From assembly GCF_016925615.1 (NCBI RefSeq), contig NZ_CP070499.1, forward strand, positions 372,001-436,000: DNA of 64,000 nucleotides, given 5' to 3'. How positions within the stretch are numbered: position 1 is the stretch's first letter; the number at the start of each line of letters is the position of its first letter. The notes beneath the pieces are model-generated. The model did not search any database. It saw only the letters and a program-made list of their open reading frames with translations, and was not told the origin of the DNA. This document shows, piece after piece, positions 1 to 6,641 of this stretch. The DNA comes from Natronosporangium hydrolyticum. GTDB lineage: Bacteria > Actinomycetota > Actinomycetes > Mycobacteriales > Micromonosporaceae. The translations under genes were made by a program, and so were the position numbers.

Positions 1-371
1 CGTGGAGCCCAGCACGCGACCCGGCAGACCTGGACGGCTTCAGCAGCGATCGGCAGGCAGGCGATGATGCCTTTCCAGTGCCCCTGGGCGGCGAGCCGTT
101 CAAGGGTGGGCACGATGTCTTCACGGATTGCGCACGAAACGCAGGCGTGAGCGAGGTTGATCTCCTCGTGCTCGATGATGCCCGTCAGGTCGCTGACAAC
201 GCGGGTGAGCACCTGCCGTCCGACGTCGATGATGTGGCGCACTGAGACGGCTTGCGGCAGTCCGAGCTGAAGCGACATGGAAGTCGCCAACATCGCACTT
301 TCCTGCACGCCGCTGACCAGGATCACCGGAACTCGGCGCCGGGAGCGACGCGGGCGGACCTTGTCCGTCAT
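1..371 (-). CDS. CobW/G3E-like protein, N-terminal 123 residues (runs off the left edge)
   Basis: The reading frame starts at the ATG at 371 (minus strand), with GGAG 7 nt upstream, and stays open to the window edge. The first strand reads PVILVSGVQESAMLATS where CobW GTPases have the Walker A loop (SGFLGAGKTT), so the P-loop is degenerate. The motif CVSCAIREDIVPTLERLA at about residues 79-96 matches the CxxC-(x)RED-PxLxRLA segment of actinobacterial zinc-responsive CobW-like proteins, the group encoded near Zur-regulated C-minus ribosomal proteins. By family this would be a zinc-metallochaperone or ribosome-remodelling protein of the cytoplasm. A Zur-like palindrome lies upstream (540-554), supporting zinc control. 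The C-terminal half is not visible, so the assignment rests on the N-terminus only. Confidence 0.72.
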   Translation of the reverse strand, partial: MTDKVRPRRSRRRVPVILVSGVQESAMLATSMSLQLGLPQAVSVRHIIDVGRQVLTRVVSDLTGIIEHEEINLAHACVSCAIREDIVPTLERLAAQGHWKGIIACLPIAAEAVQVCRVACWAP

Positions 372-539
372 GCGGATGCTCCGCAGCCGTTCCCGACGTC
401 GCGGGAACGCCCGCTCCACGACCGGCCTAGCCCCGGACCTGCGGATATCCACGGGGTAGGAGGCCCGACTGCCCAGCTGATGACAAGGTCGTCAGGGCGA
501 CAGCGGACTTGCTTCACGGTGAGCTCCATAACGAGGTGA

Positions 540-554
540 CGATAACGGTTTTCA
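540..554 (-). promoter_or_regulatory. Probable Zur box upstream of the CobW-like gene
   Basis: On the minus strand the site reads TGAAAAC-C-GTTATCG, an imperfect palindrome (5 of 7 half-site positions) close to the actinobacterial Zur consensus TGAAAACNGTTTTCA. It lies about 170 nt upstream of the CobW-like start codon. The stretch between (372-539) holds no gene I can support; a 72-codon minus-strand frame there resembles nothing I know. The stretch 555-730 holds no visible gene either. Confidence 0.5.
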
Positions 555-730
555 TTGTACTCAGAGTCGCGGCGCGCCGGGGCCAAGCTCCCGGTGACGT
601 AGCCTGCCGACCCGCGTGCAACGAGCGGACCTGGACGGATACCTGGACAACGTCGTGCGTCGATGGCCTACTCGAAGATCCTCGACGCAACCAATCAGCA
701 AACACCGCTCGGCCGACCCCTAGCCGGTTG

Positions 731-758
731 GTGGGCCGAACCACCCGCAATCCGAACC
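731..758 (+). repeat. Dispersed ~28-bp repeat, copy 1
   Basis: The core is GTGGGCCGAAC, a variable ACCC segment, then ATCCGAACC. Two more copies in the same orientation lie at 1608-1635 and 3990-4017. This copy precedes the RelBE-like module. The stretch 759-1002 has no supported gene; a hairpin at 864-886 resembles an isolated tRNA T-arm. Confidence 0.7.
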
Positions 759-1002
759 GCCTGCCGGGAGTCGGCGGTCCGGCGGTCCGAGATCGGCGCC
801 GCCCCGGCCGCAGCGATGACAAGCCTTCGGCCCGGTCGAGGGCACCAGCAAGGTCTGGTCACCGGAGCGGGAGTCGAACCCGCTCCTGGTGCGTATGTGC
901 CGCTCACGTCCCCCTTGAGCCGTGAGCGCATCCGCAACGAGGGTGACGATACTGGCGTGGGTAGCCCTCGTTGACTGGCTCGAATTCTGACCGGTCGCTA
1001 GA

Positions 1003-1296
1003 ATGGCTGCCATGGAGACCATCCCGATCACCGAGGCCAAAGCCCGGATCGCCGAGCTTGCTGACCGAGTAGCCCGGGAACACGATCACTTCACGATCAC
1101 CCGCAACGGCCGCGCCGACGTGCTCCTGATCTCCGTGGCCGAGTACGAGTCGATGCGGGAGACCCTCGACCTGCTCTCCGACAACGAGGCCCTCGCCGAC
1201 CTACGCCAGTCGCGGGAGGACTTCGCCGTCGGCGACACCTTCTCAGCCGACGAGGTCGTCGCCGAACTGGATCGGCGACGCCACCGGGCTGCCTGA
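1003..1296 (+). CDS. Type II antitoxin, Phd/YefM (RelB-like) family
   Basis: A 97-residue protein (94 if the second ATG at 1012 is used). The opening METIPITEAKARIAELADRV followed by FTITRNGRADVLLISVAEYE is the typical Phd/YefM N-terminal fold, which binds DNA and dimerises. The acidic, flexible C-terminus (about residues 60-97) would wrap the toxin. Its stop codon overlaps the start of the RelE-like gene by one base, so the two are translationally coupled as in classical toxin-antitoxin operons. The product should neutralise the toxin and repress its own promoter. The family is clear from sequence; the exact start is not, because no strong ribosome-binding site precedes either ATG. Confidence 0.85.
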   Translation: MAAMETIPITEAKARIAELADRVAREHDHFTITRNGRADVLLISVAEYESMRETLDLLSDNEALADLRQSREDFAVGDTFSADEVVAELDRRRHRAA

Positions 1297-1595
1297 TGCC
1301 GGCAGACCCCGCGGCTGAAGACAAGCAGAGCCCGTACACGGTGATCTACTCCCGGCAGGCTCGCCGCAACCTGCACGAGGAACTGCCGCTGGAGGTCGCG
1401 GTCGCGGCCACCGAAACAATCCGGCGCGCGATCGCTGGCAACCCTTACCGGGTGGGCAAGCCGCTGGACGAGCCGTTCGACGGCTACCACTCGGCCCGCC
1501 GGGGCACCTACCGCATCAGCTACCGGATCAACGAGCCCAAACGCGTTGTGGAGATCCACTCCATCCGGCATCGCCGCAACGTCTACCGCGCCTAG
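1296..1595 (+). CDS. RelE/ParE-superfamily toxin
   Basis: A 99-residue protein. The core YSRQARRNLHEELP, then NPYRVGKPLDEPFDGYHSARRGTYRISYRI and ending in VVEIHSIRHRRNVY, is the standard RelE arrangement. The conserved basic and aromatic positions (the R of RGTYRI and the RHRRNVY tail) form the ribosome-dependent mRNase site in the RelE branch. The gene starts within the stop codon of the upstream antitoxin. It ends 12 nt before copy 2 of the dispersed repeat. Length and motifs are intact, so it is probably functional. Whether it acts as an mRNase (RelE) or a gyrase poison (ParE) cannot be decided here, but RelE is favoured. Confidence 0.88.
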   Translation: MPADPAAEDKQSPYTVIYSRQARRNLHEELPLEVAVAATETIRRAIAGNPYRVGKPLDEPFDGYHSARRGTYRISYRINEPKRVVEIHSIRHRRNVYRA

Positions 1596-1607
1596 CAATG
1601 GCTGAGG

Positions 1608-1635
1608 GTGGGCCGAACTACCCAGCATCCGAACC
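1608..1635 (+). repeat. Dispersed ~28-bp repeat, copy 2
   Basis: Same core as copies 1 and 3, sitting just after the RelE-like stop codon. The 3' part here extends into a perfect hairpin (GCATCC-GAACC-GGATGC). It separates the RelBE-like module from the convergent VapBC-like module. Confidence 0.7.
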
Positions 1636-1688
1636 GGATGCCCGTCGTCCGGGGAGCTGGCCTGTCGCGCTCCGGCCAGTGAGGTAGG

Positions 1689-2090
1689 TCAGCCGTGAGT
1701 GCTGGCTCCGGGGGCGGCCACTGGCATGCCGAGGGAGTGGGCGACCTCGTACATTCGTTTGTCGTAGGTGACCAACACGTCGAGCGCGTCTTCGAGGATC
1801 TGCGCGCTGGCTATGTGGACGGCGTCGAGCGTGCGGACGCCGGTGGGCAGGCGCGCGGCGGCGTCGCGGACCTCCTCGGTCACGAGGATCTCGGTCAACC
1901 CGGCGACCAGGTCGGCCATGGCGCTCGGGTAATTGCCAAGCTGATCGAGGGTGCGGACCGTCTCGACGAACCCGAGCGTGGATGTCCCCATCGGCATGGT
2001 CGGTTTCGCAGCCAGGAAGTCCCTGAGCTCGCGTGCGTGTGTGCGGCCAGCGATCAAGGTGATGATGGCCGAGGCGTCCAGGTAGATCAA
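1689..2090 (-). CDS. VapC-type PIN-domain toxin
   Basis: A 133-residue PIN-domain protein. MIYLDASAIITLI supplies the first catalytic Asp (D5), FVETVRTL the conserved Glu (about E42), RTLDAVHIASA the second Asp (about D90) and DVLVTYDKRMYEVA the fourth acidic position. All four metal-binding positions are therefore present, and the protein should be an active Mg-dependent endoribonuclease. The start codon overlaps the stop of the upstream antitoxin (ATGA), giving an antitoxin-toxin operon on the minus strand. Normal VapC length. Confidence 0.9.
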   Translation of the reverse strand: MIYLDASAIITLIAGRTHARELRDFLAAKPTMPMGTSTLGFVETVRTLDQLGNYPSAMADLVAGLTEILVTEEVRDAAARLPTGVRTLDAVHIASAQILEDALDVLVTYDKRMYEVAHSLGMPVAAPGASTHG

Positions 2091-2371
2091 CGATCGTCCT
2101 CCGCGCGGCTGGCCAGCAGCGTCTCCAGCGGGTCAGTCTCTGGGGGCGTCTCATAGCGCGGAAGCGAGTCGAGGTCGTCGGTGGTGGTCGCCTTGAGCCG
2201 GAGCAGCCCCTTTGCGACCAGCGAGGCGTACCGGTCCAGCACGCCAGCGGCGGGCAGGAGCACGGCGATGACGCTGCCGTGCCGAGTTACCTGGATCGTC
2301 TCCCCGCGCTCGACCCGCGCGAACATCGCGCTCGGGTTATACGAGAACTCACGCACCGACACTGCACTCAT
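2087..2371 (-). CDS. Antitoxin of the PIN toxin, Phd/YefM-like (VapB role)
   Basis: A 94-residue protein. The N-terminus MSAVSVREFSYNPSAMFARVERGETIQVTRHGSVIAVLLP has the Phd/YefM pattern (short strand, helix, then the TRHG-x-xAVLLP strand) rather than the AbrB-like fold of many VapB proteins. The C-terminal third is acidic and proline-rich, as expected for a toxin-binding tail. It is cotranscribed with the PIN toxin and overlaps it by 4 nt. It probably autoregulates through the inverted repeat at 2389-2406. Confidence 0.85.
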   Translation of the reverse strand: MSAVSVREFSYNPSAMFARVERGETIQVTRHGSVIAVLLPAAGVLDRYASLVAKGLLRLKATTTDDLDSLPRYETPPETDPLETLLASRAEDDR

Positions 2372-2388
2372 GATCAGCCCCCTGTGCC

Positions 2389-2406
2389 TACAACGGTGCC
2401 ATTGTA
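2389..2406. promoter_or_regulatory. Candidate operator of the VapBC-like module
   Basis: Inverted repeat TACAA-N8-TTGTA, 18 nt upstream of the antitoxin start, in a locally AT-richer stretch. Position and symmetry fit autoregulation by the antitoxin-toxin complex. The stretch 2407-2647 up to the ATPase gene holds no other gene I can support. Confidence 0.35.
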
Positions 2407-2647
2407 CCTACGATTCGCTCGCCTGACCCCCTCCATGCCATGGAGGTGCGCTACCAGCTGCGCCACGGCCCCACGCGCCCGCTGCAGCTAGGCACCGCGC
2501 CATCGTGAACGTAGAAATGGACGACCTGACCCTGACACCGACACCGCCTTGTTGCCCTGGATCGCGACCTGATCCGTGCTAAATCGCGATCGCAAGGTGT
2601 GTTATCTTGTGGTTGACAGCTGTGCTAGATCCGGATCGGGGTCCTTG

Positions 2648-3889
2648 ATGAGCGCCTACCTTGCTCGCTTTCTCGACTCGGAGCTTCGCGAGGTAATGGC
2701 TTCCCACCCCGCCGCTCTCGTCGTCGGCCCGCGCGCCTGCGGCAAGACGACCACGACCCGGCGTCACTCGGGCTCGGTCCTGCGCCTGGATGTCCCCGCG
2801 CAGGCTGCCGTGGTAGCGGCCGACCCCGACGCCGCACTTCGCGGACTTGACGAGCCCGTCCTGATCGATGAGTGGCAGCTGGTGCCGGAGGTTCTCGGCG
2901 CAGTCAAGCGGACCGTGGACGACGATCCCAGGCCAGGGCGATTCGTGCTGACCGGATCATCGCAAGCCGACCTCACGACGTCAGGATGGCCCGCGACCGG
3001 ACGGATCGTCCGGCTGACGATGTTTCCACTCGTCGGCCGGGAACGCCACGGCGATCCGACCTCGGCATCTCTGGTCGACCGGATCCTGAGCGACGGTACG
3101 GACGTATTCGGCAATCCGACATCTAGCTGGGACCTGCACAACTACGTGGACGAAGCGCTCACGAGTGGCTGGCCCGAGGCGCTACGGGTGTCGGGCGATC
3201 GGGCACGCGACCGATGGCTGACCGGTTACGTCGATCATCTCGTTACCCGGGAAGCACCCTCGCTCGGCGTCATGCGCGACCCCGGCCGCATGCGGAAATA
3301 TCTCCATGTGCTCGCCGCCAATACGGGTGGCGTTCCGACCCACAAGTTGCTCTACGACGCAGTCGGTATCGACCGCAGCACCGCTGTCAACTACGACAAC
3401 CTGCTCGACAGCCTCATGATCACTCAACGAGTCCCGGCCTGGGCCGGCAACTTCATGGACCGTGCGGTACGTCTACCCAAGCGTTACCTCATCGACCCGG
3501 GATTACTCGCCCCGCTCCTGCGCGTCGATCACCGCCGAACTCTTCGCGACAGCGATCTCCTGGGCCGGATCCTTGACACGCTGGTTGCCGCGCAGTTCCG
3601 CGCCGAGTGCGCCATCAGCATTGTCGGCGCCGACATGTACCACCTACGCGACGCCAACGGCCGCCACGAAATCGACCTGCTCATCGAGGCACGCGACGGC
3701 CAGGTCATCGCGATTGAAATCAAAGCGACAGCCGCCCCTTCCCGGACGGACGCCCGCCATCTGGAATGGCTACGCGAACGGCTCGGCGCAAGGCTCGCCC
3801 TGGGACTTCTCGTCCACAGCGGACCACGAGTCTTCGGATTGAGCGAGCGGATCCTCGCCGTCCCGATCGCCAGCCTGTGGTCGAGTTGA
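2648..3889 (+). CDS. AAA-family ATPase with DUF4143 (ATP-binding protein)
   Basis: About 413 residues from the ATG at 2648; the frame is open to an ATG at 2576, but the family start MSAYLARFLDSELREVMASHP argues for 2648. The P-loop is VVGPRACGKTTT (about residues 26-37), the Walker B region is PVLIDEWQLVPEV, and the sensor strand is RFVLTGSSQ. The C-terminal DUF4143 region carries HEIDLLIEARDGQVIAIEIKA, a D-(x)n-ExK arrangement like that of PD-(D/E)xK nucleases. Such proteins are widespread in accessory DNA, often beside toxin-antitoxin genes. Their cellular role is unsettled. The gene stands alone on the plus strand and appears complete. Confidence 0.85.
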   Translation: MSAYLARFLDSELREVMASHPAALVVGPRACGKTTTTRRHSGSVLRLDVPAQAAVVAADPDAALRGLDEPVLIDEWQLVPEVLGAVKRTVDDDPRPGRFVLTGSSQADLTTSGWPATGRIVRLTMFPLVGRERHGDPTSASLVDRILSDGTDVFGNPTSSWDLHNYVDEALTSGWPEALRVSGDRARDRWLTGYVDHLVTREAPSLGVMRDPGRMRKYLHVLAANTGGVPTHKLLYDAVGIDRSTAVNYDNLLDSLMITQRVPAWAGNFMDRAVRLPKRYLIDPGLLAPLLRVDHRRTLRDSDLLGRILDTLVAAQFRAECAISIVGADMYHLRDANGRHEIDLLIEARDGQVIAIEIKATAAPSRTDARHLEWLRERLGARLALGLLVHSGPRVFGLSERILAVPIASLWSS

Positions 3890-3989
3890 CGCGGGCATCA
3901 CTCGTCGAACCATCCACCAGCGGAGAGCCGAGGACTCGCGGCCGACCAGCATGCCGGTCGTCGCCCAACTCGCGACCACCGGCGCTCAA

Positions 3990-4017
3990 GTGGGCCGAAC
4001 TACCCAGAATCCGAACC
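3990..4017 (+). repeat. Dispersed ~28-bp repeat, copy 3
   Basis: Same core as copies 1 and 2 (GTGGGCCGAAC, TACCCAGA, ATCCGAACC). It lies 100 nt after the ATPase stop and before the decayed PIN gene. The stretch 4018-4168 has no intact gene. Confidence 0.7.
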
Positions 4018-4168
4018 ACATCCTGACGGTGCGGGCTGCGCCGATCATGACCCACGCCAGCCGCCGGTAAGTCAAAGCGCTAGTCGAAAGAAACGAAATG
4101 CGCTACGCTGGCTGCGGATACAGGCGACTGAAGGCGGGGAACATGAGTACCAGCGCCGCGCGACCTGA

Positions 4169-4702
4169 GACCTAAGCCTGCAACGGGACTTTCTCCTCTC
4201 GTTGGCGATCGAGGGCCTGTATCGCCCAGTGTGGAGTGTCGTCATCCTCGACGAGCTTGAATACCATGAGGCCGCGAAGCTGATCAAGCGCGGCGAGACG
4301 GCGAATCAGGCTGCTGAGCGTGCCCAGCGTCTGACCACGCAGATGCGCACGGCGTTTAATGATGCCGAGGTTCACGGCTGGGAAGGGCTGGAGGGGACCT
4401 ACGGCCTGCCCGATGAGGATGACGAACACGTCGTGGCAGCGGCAGTAGTCGCCGGTGCCGGCGCGATCATCACATTTAGTTTCCGCGACTTCCCACCGAG
4501 CAGGCTCCCCGCGATCGCCCCTGCGGAGTTCGCCGCCAGCACCGTCTCACTCGACCCGGTCCGGGCGCAGGCCGCGGTCGGAGCCATCGCCGCACGCTCA
4601 GGCCGGTGGGGGACTCGGCTGACAGAGGACGAGATAATCGACACCCTCGCAACCCGCTACGGCATGACCCAAGCGGTCGATGCCCTCCGGAGGGCATGTT
4701 GA
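4169..4702 (+). pseudogene. PIN-domain toxin fragment lacking its N-terminus
   Basis: The frame is open from just after a TGA at 4166-4168 and reads LQRDFLLSLAIEGLYRPVWS, the usual second segment of this PIN family (normally preceded by a D-A-(N/C)-VLxP catalytic strand). The following ILDELE, the long helical part and LPDEDDEHVVAAAVVAGAGAIITFSFRDFP are intact, including the DxDDxH acidic cluster and the strand-to-FRDFP turn. The first catalytic Asp strand is missing, and no ATG or GTG precedes the homologous part; only a TTG at 4202 exists. No antitoxin lies upstream. I read it as an orphaned, inactivated toxin remnant. A frameshift upstream would be the alternative explanation. Confidence 0.65.
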
Positions 4703-4742
4703 CGGTGGCGGGTCGCCTGGTGGTTCGAGCAAACTGAGAAAG

Positions 4743-4815
4743 TGGGCCGCCAGGGACTCGAACCCCGAACCTACCGGTTAAAAGCCGGCAGCTCTGCCTA
4801 TTGAGCTAGCGGCCC
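4743..4815 (-). tRNA. tRNA-Lys(TTT)
   Basis: A full cloverleaf reads on the minus strand. The acceptor GGGCCGC pairs with GCGGCCC, the D arm is GCTCAATAGGCAGAGC, the anticodon loop is CTTTTAA (anticodon TTT), and the T arm GGGGTTCGAGTCCCT is standard. No CCA is encoded. Its 3' end faces the toxin-antitoxin block at lower coordinates, the usual polarity for an island inserted at a tRNA 3' end. Confidence 0.96.
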
Positions 4816-4977
4816 AGCAGATGCCAGGCTACCGGGCGGATCCGGTCGGTGGGCATCAGCCCTCCCACCAGACGTTGCGCTGGGGAGTCGGCGGGACGGC
4901 GTAGGCGGCCAAGGGGGCGGCGATGCCGAGGCCTTTCCCCCGAGCTGGTGCCTGGTTCGGTGCTGGCGTGACCCACG

Positions 4978-4996
4978 GCAGGTTAGCCTCACGTTA
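4978..4996 (+). promoter_or_regulatory. Iron box (IdeR/DmdR-type operator)
   Basis: The 19-mer GCAGGTTAGCCTCACGTTA matches 15 of 19 positions of the common IdeR/DmdR1 box TTAGGTTAGCCTCACCTAA. Its last base is the A of the ATG at 4996. A DtxR-family repressor bound here with Fe(II) would block transcription or initiation of the following pair of genes. Confidence 0.6.
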
Positions 4997-5340
4997 TGAG
5001 CTCTATAACAGGATTTGTCCGGCGGATCGGGCGTGGGGTTCGGCGCCGCGGGCAACTCCGCTGGCAGCTCCACCGGCAGCGGCGGATCGAATCGCTGGCT
5101 CGTCGCGGCTCTCCGGAGCTGGCGGCGTTGGTGGCGCGGGTGGTGGACGAGAAGCTGGCGGACCTGGCCGGCCAGCTCGCGGCCGCCGAAGAGCAGCTGC
5201 GGGCGGCGCGGCGCCGGGCCGATGACGCCCACCGGCTCGCGGTCGCCAGCTCCCGCGCGGCCGAGCAGCTGTCGCAGGCCGAGATCGAGCTGTGGCAGGC
5301 GATCGACCGGGTCGAGCTGCGCGCCGTACAGCACGGGTGA
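4996..5340 (+). CDS. Small basic coiled-coil protein of unknown function
   Basis: 114 residues. The first ~30 are strongly basic (FVRRIGRGVRRRGQLRWQLHRQRR). Residues ~40-105 form one continuous helix rich in Ala, Glu and Arg with heptad spacing (LADLAGQLAAAEEQLRAARRRADDAHRL), a probable coiled coil. There is no signal peptide or catalytic motif. The ATG coincides with the end of the iron box, so the mRNA leader must be very short or absent. The stop is 3 nt before the PP-loop gene, so the two are almost certainly cotranscribed. Function not recognised; a scaffold or partner for the next protein is plausible from context only. Confidence 0.7.
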   Translation: MSSITGFVRRIGRGVRRRGQLRWQLHRQRRIESLARRGSPELAALVARVVDEKLADLAGQLAAAEEQLRAARRRADDAHRLAVASSRAAEQLSQAEIELWQAIDRVELRAVQHG

Positions 5341-5343
5341 CCG

Positions 5344-6591
5344 GTGCGGATCCGTTGGCAGCCGGCCGGCTCCGACTGGACGCTGCGGCTGCGTCTGGAC
5401 CCGGACGAGTCGCTCGCCGGCACTGGTCAGGGGCGGGCGGCGATCCAGCTGGTCACCAATAGTTGCACGGTACGGCTGCCGGGGCCGATCGGCGAGCCGC
5501 ATCCGGATCTGCTCGCCGCCGCCGCGCTGCTGGTGACCTGGCCGTGGGTGGGTCGGCAGTTCGTGGTCGACCGGCCGGTCTCGGCGGCGTTCGCGGCGGT
5601 GCTCGCCGACACCTTCACGATCGAGGTCCGGCCGGTCGACGATCGCCTGCCTACGCGTACTCCGGGTGACCGGGTGGGGGTCTCGTACAGCAGCGGGGTG
5701 GACTCGATCGCGCTCACCGAGCTGGTCGGCCCGGCGGCGCCGCTGATCCATTTTCAGCGGGTGTCGCACCCGCGGGTGCCGGACCGGGCCACGCATATCC
5801 GGTCCGATCAGCTGGCGCTGCTGGCCCGCCGGGCCGGCGAGCGCGGCCGGGAGGTCTGGGTTGTCGAGTCCGACCTGGAGTTCCTGTGCCTGCCGTGGCC
5901 GCAGTTTCCGACCTGGCCGGCGGTGGCGGTCGGCGCGGTGCTGCTCGCCGACGAGCTGCGGCTGGCCGCGCTCGGCTTCGGCAGCGTGCTGGAGTCGGTC
6001 TACCTGCGCGGTGGGCGGGCCTACCGGGGGCCGGGGGCGGGCCCGTGGGCGGCGGTGCTGTCGGCGGTGGGGTTGCCGTTGTGCCGTCCGACCGCCGGGC
6101 TGACCGAGGTGGGGACGTTGTTGCTGACCCGCGGCGGAGAGCTGGCGGGGTTGGCCCAGTCCTGTCTGCTCGGGATGGCTGGCCGCCCCTGCCAAGGATG
6201 CGTCAAGTGTGTCCGCAAGGAGCTGCTGACCGCCGCGTTGGAGCGGCGACCGGTAGCGCCCGAGATCCGCCGCCGGCTCACCCCGGGCGACCCGGCCGCC
6301 AAGGATTTCGAGGGTCCGCCACCGTTGCACATGCAGAACATCACCGAGTACGTGGTGGCCCGGGTGCCCGGGCTCGCCGGCACGGTGGTGGGCGCGCTCG
6401 CGACGCGGATGAGCGTCTCCGAGTCGGCCACCGCTTGGAACGAACGGTTCTATCCGCCGGCGCTCGCCGATGAGGTGCCGCAACGGTGGCGGGCTGAGTG
6501 CACCCGCCGGCTGCGGGGCCGGATCGAACCGATGGCGGCGCCGGAGATCCGTACGGTCGAGACCTTCGACGGGGCGCAGCGGCTCCGCTGA
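5344..6591 (+). CDS. PP-loop ATPase superfamily protein (QueC/asparagine-synthase-like)
   Basis: 415 residues from a GTG start. The PP-loop signature SYSSGVDSIAL sits at about residues 114-124 (SSGVDS in place of SGGxDS), which binds ATP to adenylate a substrate. About residues 277-293 hold CLLGMAGRPCQGCVKCVRKEL, a four-Cys cluster spaced like the zinc site of QueC. The first ~110 residues form a separate N-terminal domain without recognised motifs. No glutaminase domain is present. The reaction is therefore probably ATP-dependent activation of an acid or amide, with unknown substrate. The operon with the coiled-coil protein and the iron box suggest a job in iron limitation, perhaps siderophore-related; that is inference. 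Confidence 0.72.
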   Translation: MRIRWQPAGSDWTLRLRLDPDESLAGTGQGRAAIQLVTNSCTVRLPGPIGEPHPDLLAAAALLVTWPWVGRQFVVDRPVSAAFAAVLADTFTIEVRPVDDRLPTRTPGDRVGVSYSSGVDSIALTELVGPAAPLIHFQRVSHPRVPDRATHIRSDQLALLARRAGERGREVWVVESDLEFLCLPWPQFPTWPAVAVGAVLLADELRLAALGFGSVLESVYLRGGRAYRGPGAGPWAAVLSAVGLPLCRPTAGLTEVGTLLLTRGGELAGLAQSCLLGMAGRPCQGCVKCVRKELLTAALERRPVAPEIRRRLTPGDPAAKDFEGPPPLHMQNITEYVVARVPGLAGTVVGALATRMSVSESATAWNERFYPPALADEVPQRWRAECTRRLRGRIEPMAAPEIRTVETFDGAQRLR

Positions 6592-6641
6592 GGTCCGGCT
6601 TCAGCTCCGGTGGCGGCAGTGGCCGGCGTAGCATCGCGGGC

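Noticed and set aside
2602-2630. Consensus-like TTGACA upstream of the AAA ATPase as a promoter
   Set aside because: No -10 element at acceptable spacing follows it before the start codon.
4798-6483. 561-codon minus-strand frame through tRNA-Lys and the PP-loop gene
   Set aside because: It includes the tRNA and is composed of RHPGQ-rich shadow sequence.
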